NCBI GenBank assembly: GCA_045399315.1
Contig: DAYVGO010000008.1
Span: forward strand, 39,127-103,126
Length of the DNA stretch: 64,000 nt
Origin: Arsenophonus sp045399315
Lineage (GTDB): Bacteria > Pseudomonadota > Gammaproteobacteria > Enterobacterales > Enterobacteriaceae
Direction of reading: 5' to 3'
Position numbers and translations under genes: made by a program. The notes under the pieces were generated by a model. It did no database searches and was not told where the DNA came from. It worked only from the letters and a program-made list of their open reading frames with translations. Position 1 is the first letter of the stretch. Each line of letters opens with the position of its first letter. This document shows, one piece after another, positions 1-10,200 of the stretch.

Positions 1-1088
1 TTAATGGGGTAGGTAAATTTACAGGGGCTAATACACTTGTCGTGGAAGGTGAAAAAGAGACGACAACAATAAATTTTGACAATGCTATTATTGCCGCAGG
101 TTCACGTCCGATTCGGCTTCCATTTATTCCTCATGATGATCCGCGTGTGTGGGATTCTACGGATGCTTTACAACTAAAAGAAGTACCTAAACGCATGTTA
201 GTGATGGGCGGTGGTATCATTGGCTTAGAAATGGGTACAGTTTATCATGCATTAGGATCGGAGATTGATGTTGTTGAAATGTTCGACCAGGTTATTCCGG
301 CAGCAGACAAAGATATTGTTAAGCTTTTTACTAAACAGATAAGTAAGAAGTTTAATTTAATGCTTGAGACTAAAGTGACTACGGTAGAAGCTAAAAAAGA
401 TGGTATCTATGTTACAATGGAAGGCAAGAAGGCACCGGCAAAACTACAACGCTATGATGTAGTTTTAGTGGCAATTGGTCGTGTACCCAATGGTAAATTG
501 ATTGATGTGGGCAAAGCGGGAGTAGAAATGGATGATCACGGTTTTATCCACACAGACAAACAGATGCGTACCAATGTGTCTCATATTTATGCGATTGGTG
601 ACATTATCGGTCAGCCAATGTTGGCTCATAAAGGTGTCCATGAAGGGCATGTCGCGGCGGAAGTAATTTCTGGATTAAAACATTATTTTGATCCAAAAGT
701 TATACCTTCAATTGCTTATACTGAGCCTGAAGTTGCTTGGGTAGGATTGACAGAAAAAGAAGCTAAAGAAAAAGGTATTAGCTTTGAAGTGGCTACTTTC
801 CCATGGGCTGCTTCTGGTCGTGCGATTGCTTCTGATTGTTCGGAGGGCATGACTAAGCTTATTTTTGATAAAGAAACTCACCGTGTTATTGGTGGAGCGG
901 TGGTTGGTGTTAATGGTGGTGAATTACTCGGTGAAATTGGTTTAGCTGTTGAAATGGGATGTGATGCAGAAGATATTGCATTAACCATCCATGCTCACCC
1001 TACATTATACGAGTCAATTGGTATGGCGGCTGAAGTATTTGAGGGCAATATTACTGATTTACCTAATTCTAAGGCTAAGAAAAAATGA
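1..1088 (+). CDS. lpdA: Dihydrolipoyl dehydrogenase (E3), 5' end outside window
   Basis: E3 subunit shared by pyruvate dehydrogenase, 2-oxoglutarate dehydrogenase and the glycine cleavage system; it reoxidises protein-bound dihydrolipoamide with FAD and passes electrons to NAD+. The frame is open from base 3, so about 360 C-terminal residues of the usual ~474 are present and the FAD-binding N terminus with the CxxxxC disulfide lies upstream of the window. Visible are the NAD-binding Rossmann motif GGGIIGLEMG, the FAD-contacting segment YAIGDIIGQPMLAHKG, and the C-terminal dimerisation domain with the catalytic His-Glu dyad region HAHPTLYES. A strong terminator follows. The next genes, acnB and yacL, keep the E. 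coli order. The frame shows no damage, in contrast with acnB. Confidence 0.97.
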   Translation, partial: NGVGKFTGANTLVVEGEKETTTINFDNAIIAAGSRPIRLPFIPHDDPRVWDSTDALQLKEVPKRMLVMGGGIIGLEMGTVYHALGSEIDVVEMFDQVIPAADKDIVKLFTKQISKKFNLMLETKVTTVEAKKDGIYVTMEGKKAPAKLQRYDVVLVAIGRVPNGKLIDVGKAGVEMDDHGFIHTDKQMRTNVSHIYAIGDIIGQPMLAHKGVHEGHVAAEVISGLKHYFDPKVIPSIAYTEPEVAWVGLTEKEAKEKGISFEVATFPWAASGRAIASDCSEGMTKLIFDKETHRVIGGAVVGVNGGELLGEIGLAVEMGCDAEDIALTIHAHPTLYESIGMAAEVFEGNITDLPNSKAKKK

Positions 1089-1140
1089 TTTGTTTTACTC
1101 TAATAAGATAAATTGATTGTAAGGATTATTAGATTTGTTA

Positions 1141-1183
1141 ATAGCTCCCTTGTTTGGTTTAAAGTAAGGGAGCTATTTTACTG
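1141..1183 (+). terminator. Rho-independent terminator after lpdA
   Basis: An 11-bp perfect stem (atagctccctt / aagggagctat) around a 14-base loop is followed by a T-rich run. It lies 52 bases after the lpdA stop, so it should end the operon transcript. Confidence 0.85.
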
Positions 1184-1539
1184 ATTAAAAATTAAGAATA
1201 ATATTTTATTAAATTGAGATGTTAATTGTTTAATAAATCTAATCGGTTATTGCAGATTTTGATAAAACTTTTTTGCTAATAATAAATAATTTTTCACGTT
1301 AAATATAAATTTCTCACGATATAAAATCTCATTAATGTTTATTAATCCTAATGAATGTTGGCGCTATGTAAATAAATTAACAGCATAATTAAATTCTATT
1401 ATTCTGGATATTCCATACAGAGCATAATTCATTGCAGTAAAAAATTGTGTTAAGCCAATTCCTCTGACTAGATGTTCCATTTTCTATTTGAGATGTAGAT
1501 AGCCGGGTATATAAATTAAAATCAATTGAGGAGAACATC
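1184..1539. other. Intergenic region, lpdA to acnB
   Basis: About 350 bases of AT-rich sequence without a credible reading frame. It occupies the place of the acnB promoter and leader in related genomes. I see no clear operator or conserved structure in it. Confidence 0.5.
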
Positions 1540-4123
1540 GTGCTAAAAGAGTACCGTGAGCACGTAGCTGAACACAGCGCAAGGAATAATGCCTAAGCCA
1601 CTGAATGTTACACAAGTCACTGAGTTAGTTGAATTAATAAAAACCTCACCTAAGACTGAAAATTTCCTATTATATCTGTTGGGTAATCACGTTCCTCCCG
1701 GTGTTGATGAAGCCGCTTATGTAAAAGCTGACTTCTTGGCTGCTATTACTAAAGGAAAAATAGATTCGCCCTTACTTACCCCAGCAAAGGCTATAGAGCT
1801 ATTAGGTACTATGCAGGGTGGGTATAATATCTATCCATTAATTGATGCCTTAGATAATGAACAGTTGTCGCCAATTGCAGCAAGAGCACTATCCCATATT
1901 TTGTTAATGTTTGATAACTTTTATGATGTAGCAAAAAAAGCAAATATAGGCAACCAATATGAGCGCCAAGTTATAAGTTCGTGGGCTAATACCGAATGGT
2001 TTCTTGATCAGCTTGTATTGGTAGAAAAATTGACGGTGACTGTTTTTAAAGTTCCGGGAGAAATAAACACTGATGATTTATCACTGGCATCTGATGCCTG
2101 GTCACGATCTGATATTCCACTACATGCTCAAGCAATGTTTAAAAACGGTCGTGATGGAATTATACGTGATGAGCTCGGTGTAATTGGTCCTATTAAACAG
2201 ATTAATACATTGAGTAAAAAAGGTTTTCCATTAGCTTATGTTGGCGATGTTGTCGGTACAGGATCTTCGCAAAAATCAGCAACCAACTCAGTAATCTGGT
2301 TTATGGGAAAAGATATTCCTTTTGTGCCTAATAAACACAGTGGTGGAGTTGTTTTAAGTGGAAAAATTGCGCCCATATTTTTTAATACTATGCAAGATGC
2401 AGGCGCACTTCCGATTGAAGTTGATGTGACTTCCTAATATGGGTGATGTTATTGATATTTATCCCTATAAAGGGGAAATTCGTTATCATGTAAATAATGA
2501 GTTATTAGCAACTTTTGCATTAAAAACCAAGGTGTTACTCGATGAAGTTCGAGCTGGTGGGCGTATTGTGCTTATTATTGGCCGTGGGCTAACAGCAAGA
2601 GTGTGAGAGTCTTTAGGCTTGCCTGCTAGCGAAGTATTTCGCCAGGCAAAATCAGTTATACAGAGTGACTGCGGTTTTACTTTGGCACAGAAAATGGTTA
2701 GTCGTGCTTGTAATAAGGGTGTAATTTGTCCCGGTGAATATTGTGAGCTTAATATAACCTCAGTTGGATCGCAGGACACTACCGGACTAATGACACGAGA
2801 TGAACTTAAGGATTTAGCTTGTTTAGGTTTTTCAGCAGATTTGGTTATGCAGTCATTTTGTCATACTACCGCTTATTTAAAACCTATAGATGTGACAACC
2901 CATGATACTTTAACCGATTTTGTTATGGATCGTGGAGGAGTTTCTTTGTGTCCTGGTGACGACATTATTCATTCTTGGATAAATCGCATGTTACTACCAG
3001 ATACAGTGGGAACGAGTGGTGATTCACACACTCATTTTCCGATTGGTATTTCATTTCCTGCCGGTTCAGAATTGGTTGCCTTTGCTACAGCTACTGGTGT
3101 TATGCCCTTAGACATGCCAGAATCGGTATTAGTTCGCTTTAAAGGCCAAATGCAACCGGTATTACGTTACGTGATTTGGTTCATGCTATTCCCTACTATT
3201 CCATTCAACAAGGCTTATTAACAGTCGAAAAGCAAGATAAGAAAAATATTTTCTTCGGCAGAATATTAGAAATTGAAGGCTTACCTCAATTAAAAGTTGA
3301 ACAAGCATTTGAATTGGTGGATGCATCGGTCGAGCGATCAGCTGCCGGCTGTATTATCAAGTTAGATAAAGAACCTATTATCAAATATCTACAATCTAAT
3401 ATTGTATTATTAAAATGGATGATTGATGGTGGTTATGGTGATCGGCGTACTCTCGAACGTCGCATTAGTTCAATGAATAAATGGCTGACTGATCCTCAAT
3501 TATTAACGGCAGATGCAGATTATGCCGCTATTATTGAAATTAATTTGAATGAAATTATCAAACCCATTGTATGTGCGCCAAATAATCCGGATGATGTTCG
3601 TTTATTATCTGCCGTGGCAAATGAAAAAATTGATGAGGTTTTTGTTGGCTCCTGTATGACTAATATTGGTCATTTCCGCGCAGCCGGTGAGCTTTTACAG
3701 CAATATAAAGGGCAAATTCCTACTCGTTTATGGATTGCTCCTCTGATTAAAATGGATACTGCAAAGCTAACAGAAGAAGGTTATTACAATATTTTTGGTA
3801 AAAGTGGCACTCGTATTGAGATTCCTGGTTGTTCACTATGTATGGGCAATCAGGCGTGTGTGTTGGATGGGGCAACAGTAGTTTCGACTTCAACCCGTAA
3901 TTTCCCTAATTGACTAGGAACTGGGGCAAAGGTTTTTCTTGCATCAGTCGAGCTTACAGCGGTTGCTTCGTTATTGGGCTATTTACTAACACTAGCAGAG
4001 TATCTGCAATTTATTAATGGCATGGGCAATAAGAGCCAAAATATTTATCAATACTTAAATTTTGACTTACTGCTTCAGTATACAAAAAAAGCAAATACGA
4101 TAATTTTCCAGTCTGCTGTCTAA
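1540..4123 (+). pseudogene. acnB: Aconitate hydratase B, inactivated
   Basis: AcnB interconverts citrate and isocitrate in the TCA cycle with a [4Fe-4S] cluster. Start is GTG at 1540 after GAGGAG. Translated pieces follow the ~865-residue E. coli enzyme from end to end, but the frame is broken five times: frameshifts near 1592 (start of the PKPL segment), near 2433 and near 3157 (between MQP and GITLRD), and in-frame TGA at 2604-2606 and 3911-3913, both in place of an expected arginine codon (CGA to TGA). The cluster cysteines are still encoded (GSCMTN and GCSLCMGN). Good preservation of sequence with several lesions indicates recent loss. Any aconitase activity would need an acnA elsewhere. 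Confidence 0.95.
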
Positions 4124-4352
4124 AGTAACACGTTATCTTATACCTATACCCTATTTCTTGTTATGGTTGATGAGAGATAGGGTATGGTAATTAAATTCAT
4201 CTATTATTCGCGCTAAGATTTTATCTCCGTTCGAGTGTTTGATACATCCATTTATATTACTGGTAAAATAAAGTATTTAATTGTGTTAATAGTATTTTGG
4301 CCGGTTAAATGATGAATAAAAATTACACTCATGGATCAGACGGAGATGGGAT

Positions 4353-4722
4353 ATGGATTATGAATTTCAAGAGGACGTTACTGTCCACGTCATTGCTCGA
4401 TTTTTAATGGATCATGAAGCAATTGGTATTGGTTAAATGAGGAAATTAAAGGTGATCTATTCCAGCTAGAACAGATCCAGGTAGATTATCATTCTATTAA
4501 GGGCAGTGGACGTCAATGAAAAAGATTGGGTGTGAATATATATTGTTTATCGATGTTAATGAAGTCATGATCACAGCTAATCAGTTGCATTTTCAAACGG
4601 CAGATTTAGAGGAAGGGATGTGTTATTACGATAATGAAAATATTGCATTTTGTGGTTTAAATAATTTTATTCAAATGCTGGAAAATTATCGTAGCTTTAT
4701 TTTATCAAATAGTATTGATTAA
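4353..4722 (+). pseudogene. yacL: UPF0231 family protein YacL, frameshifted
   Basis: Small cytoplasmic protein of unknown function that follows acnB in enterobacteria. The reading frame starts at ATG 4353 (MDYEF, as in E. coli YacL) and hits a stop after 27 codons because of a frameshift near 4425. The downstream WLNEE segment, then a second shift near 4514, leads into an open C-terminal part that ends at 4722 and carries the family-like segment ANQLHF followed by EEGMCYYD. Normal length is ~120 residues. Synteny with acnB makes the identification firm. Confidence 0.88.
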
Positions 4723-4825
4723 AAGATAACGAAACCGCTATTTTATTTTGTCAATTTTATACCAGAGATTATCTAGTCTTTGATATATGATTAGTAATAG
4801 ATTTATTTTGCAGAGGATAAGTGAG

Positions 4826-5677
4826 ATGAATGATAATAGTGTGGTAGAAACGATCGGTCAGGTAAAAAGTTGGTTTATTAATCACCAGTATTTATTAATT
4901 CAGTATACAGTAAATATTATTTTTGCCTTAGTTATTTTATTTGCAGGTTTGATCATTGCTAAATGGTTCAGTCACATTACTAATCGATTAATGTCTTTAC
5001 GCGGTATTGATAAGACAGTAAGAGATTTTTTATCGGCAATAGTTCGTTATGGTATTATTGTATTTACCTTAATTGCAGTATTAAGTAAGTTAGGTGTTCA
5101 AACAGCTTCTGTCATTGCTGTGTTAGGTGCTGCCGGTTTAGCGATTGGTTTAGCATTACAGGGTTCTTTATCTAATTTTGCCGCTGGCGTATTATTGGTT
5201 ATTTTTAGGCCATTACGAGCAGGGGAATATGTTATTTTAGGCTCCGTGGAAGGAACTGTTGAGCAGGTTCAGATTTTCTCAACTTCATTACGTACTGCCG
5301 ATAACCGCATCATTGTAATACCTAATAACAAAGTGATTAATGATAATATCATTAATACCTCTCGTGAACCAAATCGGCGTACTCAAATTATGGTTGGTGT
5401 CGCTTATGATGCTGATATTGATACCGTTAAAAAGGTGTTAGGTGATGTCATTGCGGCAAATGAACGTATTCAGCATGATAAAGGTGTTACTATTCGTTTA
5501 CATGAAATGGCACCTTCTTCGCTTAATTTTGTGGTACGCGTTTGGACGACAAACGCTGATGCATGGAATGTTTATTGGGACTTGATGGAAAATTTTAAAG
5601 AGCAGCTCGATGCTCATAATATTGGTATTCCTTTTCCACAAATGGATGTTCATTTATATCGAACCAATAATGGTTGA
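4826..5677 (+). CDS. mscS: Small-conductance mechanosensitive channel MscS
   Basis: Homoheptameric inner-membrane channel that opens on membrane tension and releases osmolytes during hypo-osmotic shock. With the ATG at 4826 the protein has 283 residues (E. coli 286) and its N terminus aligns with the family; the upstream ATG at 4787 would add 13 atypical residues. A GAGG element lies 11 bases before the chosen start. Three membrane segments occupy roughly residues 25-50, 65-85 and 92-125. The third is the Gly/Ala-rich pore helix (GLAIGLALQGSLSN), followed by the beta domain and a mixed alpha/beta cytoplasmic cage. A terminator follows. Intact. Confidence 0.96.
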   Translation: MNDNSVVETIGQVKSWFINHQYLLIQYTVNIIFALVILFAGLIIAKWFSHITNRLMSLRGIDKTVRDFLSAIVRYGIIVFTLIAVLSKLGVQTASVIAVLGAAGLAIGLALQGSLSNFAAGVLLVIFRPLRAGEYVILGSVEGTVEQVQIFSTSLRTADNRIIVIPNNKVINDNIINTSREPNRRTQIMVGVAYDADIDTVKKVLGDVIAANERIQHDKGVTIRLHEMAPSSLNFVVRVWTTNADAWNVYWDLMENFKEQLDAHNIGIPFPQMDVHLYRTNNG

Positions 5678-5685
5678 ATATTTAC

Positions 5686-5725
5686 ATTGGTGTGGATTAA
5701 GGTTCACACCAATATTTTTATTCTT
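5686..5725 (+). terminator. Terminator after mscS
   Basis: A 9-bp stem (attggtgtg / cacaccaat) with a 10-base loop and a T-rich tail starts 8 bases after the mscS stop codon. Confidence 0.75.
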
Positions 5726-5926
5726 TAGTAAATAATCTCGATATTTATTCAAATCTATTGCTAGATGTGTTCTATTATTAAGTTGTGTTATTTAGTGTTG
5801 ATTAAAATTATTTGTTATGGTCAATCTTCCCATTATGCTTTTTAGTAATCTATCAAGTGAAGAATAAACAAATATTGACTAGAAAATAGTCTATTCAGAT
5901 TTGATTAATTATGTGCAGGAGGTCTC

Positions 5927-6654
5927 GTGAAGCTCAGTTTTATTATATTTTTAGCAATGATGTCAGTAAGTTCATTACCATTACTTGCTTAGTCTAACTC
6001 CTTACCTAATGGACCTTATATCGTTACATCAGGTAATGCAACAATTAAAGCTATGCCAGATATGGTAACTTTGTTAATTAATGTTGCTGTAATTGAAAAA
6101 AATGTGGCATCAGCCAAAGCGGCGGTCGATAAACGTGTTAAGCAATATTTTGACTTTCTCAATAATAAAGTGATAGAGAATAGCGATATCAATGTGGTAA
6201 ATATCACTACTCAACCGAAATATGAATATGATAAGGCAGCAGAAAAATCTAAAATAGTTGGTTATACCGCAGAACATTCAGTAGAAGTTAAAATATATAA
6301 ACTGGATCAGCTGAATAGTTTATTAGATGGTGCCTTAGTGGCCGGTTTAAATGAAATAAATGCGGTGTAATTTAGCGTTAAGGATCCTAAATGTTATCGA
6401 GATGAAGCGCACAGTAAGGCAATTAACAACGCTAAAGGACAGGTGGAGGCGCTAGCGGCCGGATTTAATGTTAAGTTAGGTAAAGTTTATAGTATTAATT
6501 ACCGGACATCCGATGTGACTCCTTATCCAATACCAAGAATGAAGACAATGAGTCAAATGGTAGCTGCCGCTGCGAGTGATAGCAATCAAACTTATGAACA
6601 ACAGGTATTGATTTTACTGATCAAGTTGACGTTGTTTTTGAATTGAAACATTAA
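5927..6654 (+). pseudogene. yggE: Periplasmic SIMPL-domain protein YggE, inactivated
   Basis: YggE is a ~246-residue periplasmic protein linked to oxidative-stress tolerance. Start GTG 5927 follows a good AGGAGG. The signal peptide is cut by TAG at 5990-5992, where CAG is expected in the family (LLA then Q). A TAA at 6368-6370 replaces a serine codon (TCA to TAA) after NEINAV, and a frameshift near 6605 changes the last 16 codons; the correct frame ends in VDVVFELKH at 6654. The 3' end overlaps the 3' end of convergent argP by 2 bases. In E. coli argO lies between mscS and yggE; it is missing here. Confidence 0.92.
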
Positions 6655-7574
6655 TTTTTGTTTTCCACATGATCATTATCTTCTTGTTTTAATATCTGAC
6701 GTCCGGTTTTTACCAGGGCGTCAGTCACCTTTTGCATGGTTCTACTTTCGGGTGAAAAGCGGTGCCAATATAGCATTCTACGTTGATATAGTCCGGGCGT
6801 AAGATCGACAAGTTCGCCTGAATTTAATTCATTGATAATTTGTAAATGCGGGATCATACAACAGGTTGAACCTTGTTTGGCTAGTTGTACAAAGGCTTCT
6901 GATGAGTTCACAATATGGCAAGGAACACTACCAGGAGATAGATTAAAATTCTGTTGAACAAAGGCTTGATGCATATCATCCAGATGATCAAAAGCAACAG
7001 CTGGCGCTCTTAATAATGAAGATCTTGTCACCCCGCTGGGAAAATAGCGCTTAGCAAATGTTGGAGAAGAGACGAATAAATAATCCAGCGCACCGAGTTT
7101 ATCCACTAAACAGCCAGGTAAAGGCCCTGATTGAATACTAATCGCCCCCACTACTTCTCCTCTACGTAGCCGCTCTTGAGTTCGGGTCTCATCTTCGACT
7201 TGAATATTAAGGCGAATAGGAGTGTCATGGAGTACTGGATTAAGAGCGGGCAGGAACCAGGTTGCTAAACTATCAGCATTGACTGCTACCGATAACAGCA
7301 AGGGTGTTGCGCCACTATTTTCGTCGCCTAGCCATTGCTCTTCTAGTAATTCAACTTGATGTAATAGTGCGAGTAATTTTTGCCCTTGCTCAGTCGGTTG
7401 AGGAGGGATTGTCCTTACTAATAATGGTTGACCAAATAGGTTTTCAAGCTGCTTTATTCTTTGAGAAACAGCGGATTGAGTGATACATAACGTTTGTGCT
7501 GCGCGCTCAAAGCCACGTTCACGGATCACCGTATCTAATGCCTGTAATGCTCGATAGTCAGGGCGTTTAATCAC
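6651..7574 (-). CDS. argP: LysR-type regulator ArgP (IciA)
   Basis: DNA-binding regulator that in E. coli responds to lysine and arginine, activates argO and controls lysine and other metabolic genes; it was first described as the oriC-binding protein IciA. The 307 residues match the family over the full length: winged HTH at residues ~6-60 (FERAAQTLCITQSAVSQRIK), linker helix, and a periplasmic-binding-protein-like effector domain ending in TPGLYQRRMLYWH. It sits divergent to rpiA and convergent with broken yggE, as in E. coli. The classical target argO is absent from this locus, so the regulator is kept for other targets. Confidence 0.96.
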   Translation of the reverse strand: MIKRPDYRALQALDTVIRERGFERAAQTLCITQSAVSQRIKQLENLFGQPLLVRTIPPQPTEQGQKLLALLHQVELLEEQWLGDENSGATPLLLSVAVNADSLATWFLPALNPVLHDTPIRLNIQVEDETRTQERLRRGEVVGAISIQSGPLPGCLVDKLGALDYLFVSSPTFAKRYFPSGVTRSSLLRAPAVAFDHLDDMHQAFVQQNFNLSPGSVPCHIVNSSEAFVQLAKQGSTCCMIPHLQIINELNSGELVDLTPGLYQRRMLYWHRFSPESRTMQKVTDALVKTGRQILKQEDNDHVENKN

Positions 7575-7712
7575 GAAAAAATCTCTTTAAAATTCAATTC
7601 AGATATTATTCTATATCCTACTTGTAATATTTTTCCAATCGATAGACAGGGAAATTCGTTATACTAATTAATTAGTAGGTTTTAGCAACTAAAAATAACA
7701 AGGTAATAAATT

Positions 7713-8378
7713 ATGACGCAGGATGAATTAAAAAAAATGGTCGGTTGGGCCGCTTTGGAATATATCAAACCAGATATGGTGGTTGGTGTTGGAACAGGTT
7801 CTACTGTTGCACATTTTATTGATGGCCTAGCGACCCAAAAGCACTTGATTAAAGGTGCCGTCTCCAGTTCACTTGCTTCTACACACAAGTTAACAGATTT
7901 AGCTATTCCTATACTTGATAGTAATAATGTAGATGGTGTTGATATTTATATTGATGGTGCTGATGAATTTAATCCAGACTTAATGATGATTAAAGGTGGT
8001 GGAGCGGCTTTGACGCGTGAAAAAGTCATTGCTGCGATGGCTAAGCAATTTATCACTATTGTTGATAAATCTAAACAGGTTGACATTTTAGGCGGCTTTT
8101 CATTACCTGTTGAAGTAATCCCGATGGCGCGAGCTTATGTCGCTCGTCAATTAGTCAAGTTAGGTGGTATGCCAGAATATAGACAAGATGTTGTTACCGA
8201 TAATGGTAATGTTATTCTTGATGTTCATAATCTAAAGATCCTGGATCCTATTGCCCTTGAAAATAAAATTAATGCTCTTGCCGGTGTCGTCACAGTGGGG
8301 TTATTTGCCAATCGGGCGGCAGATATTGTTTTGTTAGCAACACCAGATGGAGTGCAAAGATTGACGGCCAAAAAGTAA
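7713..8378 (+). CDS. rpiA: Ribose-5-phosphate isomerase A
   Basis: Interconverts ribose 5-phosphate and ribulose 5-phosphate in the non-oxidative pentose phosphate pathway. The 221 residues (E. coli 219) carry the phosphate-binding loop GTGSTVAHFI at ~residue 26, the DGADEFNPDL motif with the catalytic Asp/Glu region near 85, and KGGGAALTREK with the catalytic glutamate near 103. The start at 7713 follows an AAGG element at 7700-7703. Divergent to argP; intact. Confidence 0.97.
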   Translation: MTQDELKKMVGWAALEYIKPDMVVGVGTGSTVAHFIDGLATQKHLIKGAVSSSLASTHKLTDLAIPILDSNNVDGVDIYIDGADEFNPDLMMIKGGGAALTREKVIAAMAKQFITIVDKSKQVDILGGFSLPVEVIPMARAYVARQLVKLGGMPEYRQDVVTDNGNVILDVHNLKILDPIALENKINALAGVVTVGLFANRAADIVLLATPDGVQRLTAKK

Positions 8379-8658
8379 CCGTTTGGTTGTTTTTAAAGTG
8401 TTGTTCGGATATCGAGGTGGTATTTATTGCCTCAGTTAAATTTAATTTTTACTATCAAATTTAATTATATCATAATAATTTATTTAGTAAGATAAAATCT
8501 TGCTTTGCCTGTCTTAATTTTTTCTTCGTTATAGCACTTTTTTATTGAGTTTTGTTTTATTGGTTGGATAAACGATAGTATTGTTAGTAGGAAAATTTTT
8601 GTTATGTTTGTATGACAAAATACCTAATTGTAGCAATCTTAATTATAGGATAGGGTAA

Positions 8659-9900
8659 ATGGTTAACGTATCTTTACAAAAAGAGAAAATTAAATTTTTG
8701 CTTTTAGAGGGAGTGCATCAAAGTGCAATTAATAATATGCGGGCAGCAGGTTATAACAATATTGAATACCACGAAGGTGCATTATCAACAAAAGAATTAA
8801 TCACAGCTATTCCTGATGTACATTTTATCGGTATTCGCTCCCGAACTTATCTTACCGAAGAGGTTTTTGCCGCAGCAGAAAAATTAATTGCTGTCGGTTG
8901 TTTTTGCATTGGTACTAATCAAGTTGATGTAACAGCTGCGGCCAAACGGGGGATTCCTGTTTTTAATGCCCCTTTTTCAAATACACGTTCTGTGGCAGAA
9001 ATGGTACTTGGCGAATTATTATTGCTTTTACGTCGTATTCCGCAAGCGAATATGCAAGCTCATCGTGGAATATGGAATAAACAAGCTAAAGGAAGCCATG
9101 AAGCACGAGGTAAAAAATTGGGTATCATTGGTTATGGTCATATTGGTACTCAATTAGGGATCTTAGCTGAAAATATTGGAATGAATGTTTATTTCTATGA
9201 TATTGAAAATAAGTTACCATTAGGTAATGCTTTCCAGGTTTCTACTATGACCGAATTACTTAATATAAGTGATGTGGTCAGCTTACATGTTCCTGAAACG
9301 CCAAGTACAAAGAATATGTTTGGCAAAGAACAACTGACCTTGATGAAACCTGGAGCGATTTTGATCAATGCTTCACGTGGTACAGTAGTTGATATCCCGG
9401 CATTAAGTGAGGCATTGAAAAGTCAGCACATATCAGGTGCAGCAATCGATGTATTTCCTAAGGAGCCGGCCAGTAATGGCGATCCTTTTAGCTCTCCGTT
9501 GATGGAATTTGATAATGTCATTTTAACCCCTCATATAGGTGGTTCAACGCAAGAGGCACAGGAAAATATTGGTTATGAAGTGGTAAATAAGTTAGCGAAA
9601 TATTCTGATAATGGTTCTACCTTATCAGCAGTCAATTTTCCTGAGGTTTCATTACCAATCCATACTGAAGATACTAATCGTTTATTACATATTCATGAAA
9701 ATCGTCCAGGTATGTTAAATCGTATTAATCAGATTTTTATGGAAGAAGATATTAATATAGTAGCACAGTACTTGCGAACAACGGGGAATATTGGTTATGT
9801 TGTGATTGATATTACCTCTCAAATAGCAAAGACGGCAAAAATTTTATTACAAAAATTAAAATCTTTACCTGGAACTATTCGGACACGCCTTCTTTATTAA
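8659..9900 (+). CDS. serA: D-3-phosphoglycerate dehydrogenase
   Basis: First step of serine synthesis: 3-phosphoglycerate to 3-phosphohydroxypyruvate with NAD+. The 413 residues (E. coli 410) show the N-terminal substrate-domain segment FIGIRSRTYLTEE, the NAD-binding GYGHIGTQLG at ~residue 155, the catalytic Arg in NASRGTVVD, the Glu/His pair of the relay (HIGGSTQEAQ), and a C-terminal ACT domain with the serine-binding HENRPGML. Feedback inhibition by serine is therefore likely retained. A 280-base spacer separates it from rpiA, without the yqfE of E. coli. Intact, followed by a terminator. Confidence 0.97.
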   Translation: MVNVSLQKEKIKFLLLEGVHQSAINNMRAAGYNNIEYHEGALSTKELITAIPDVHFIGIRSRTYLTEEVFAAAEKLIAVGCFCIGTNQVDVTAAAKRGIPVFNAPFSNTRSVAEMVLGELLLLLRRIPQANMQAHRGIWNKQAKGSHEARGKKLGIIGYGHIGTQLGILAENIGMNVYFYDIENKLPLGNAFQVSTMTELLNISDVVSLHVPETPSTKNMFGKEQLTLMKPGAILINASRGTVVDIPALSEALKSQHISGAAIDVFPKEPASNGDPFSSPLMEFDNVILTPHIGGSTQEAQENIGYEVVNKLAKYSDNGSTLSAVNFPEVSLPIHTEDTNRLLHIHENRPGMLNRINQIFMEEDINIVAQYLRTTGNIGYVVIDITSQIAKTAKILLQKLKSLPGTIRTRLLY

Positions 9901-9931
9901 TAAGTTTAACTGATTTCTTTTTCAATAAATT

Positions 9932-9957
9932 GCCCGGTAAAACGGGCTGATTTTTAT
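9932..9957 (+). terminator. Terminator after serA
   Basis: Stem gcccg / cgggc with a six-base loop, then tgattttta; about 30 bases after the serA stop. Confidence 0.7.
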
Positions 9958-10200
9958 TTATTGTTTGATCAATCAATTTATTTAGCCAGGAAAAAATATT
10001 TCTCTATGATTAATGACTAATTTGTGATTTATTGATCAATCAGTATATATTTGATTGGTAGCATTTTATTTTTAGATGTTAGAATATAATCAATTCATAC
10101 CATTTTATAAAAAACACTTATTATTGATTTTATTTAACTTTAAATTTATTTAAAATTTTATTTTGTTAACTAGGTAATTTATATTGAAAAGATATTATTA

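Noticed and set aside
465..650. Minus-strand frame inside lpdA and many similar antisense frames in conserved genes
   Set aside because: They lie wholly within well-conserved genes, have no ribosome site and no family resemblance; they are coding shadows.
1540..4123. TGA read as a sense codon (stop reassignment), given repeated in-frame TGA in conserved genes
   Set aside because: Intact genes here use TGG for tryptophan and end with TGA (for example xerD and mscS), the TGA sites replace arginine as well as tryptophan, TAA and TAG interruptions occur too, and the same genes carry frameshifts. Gene decay explains all.
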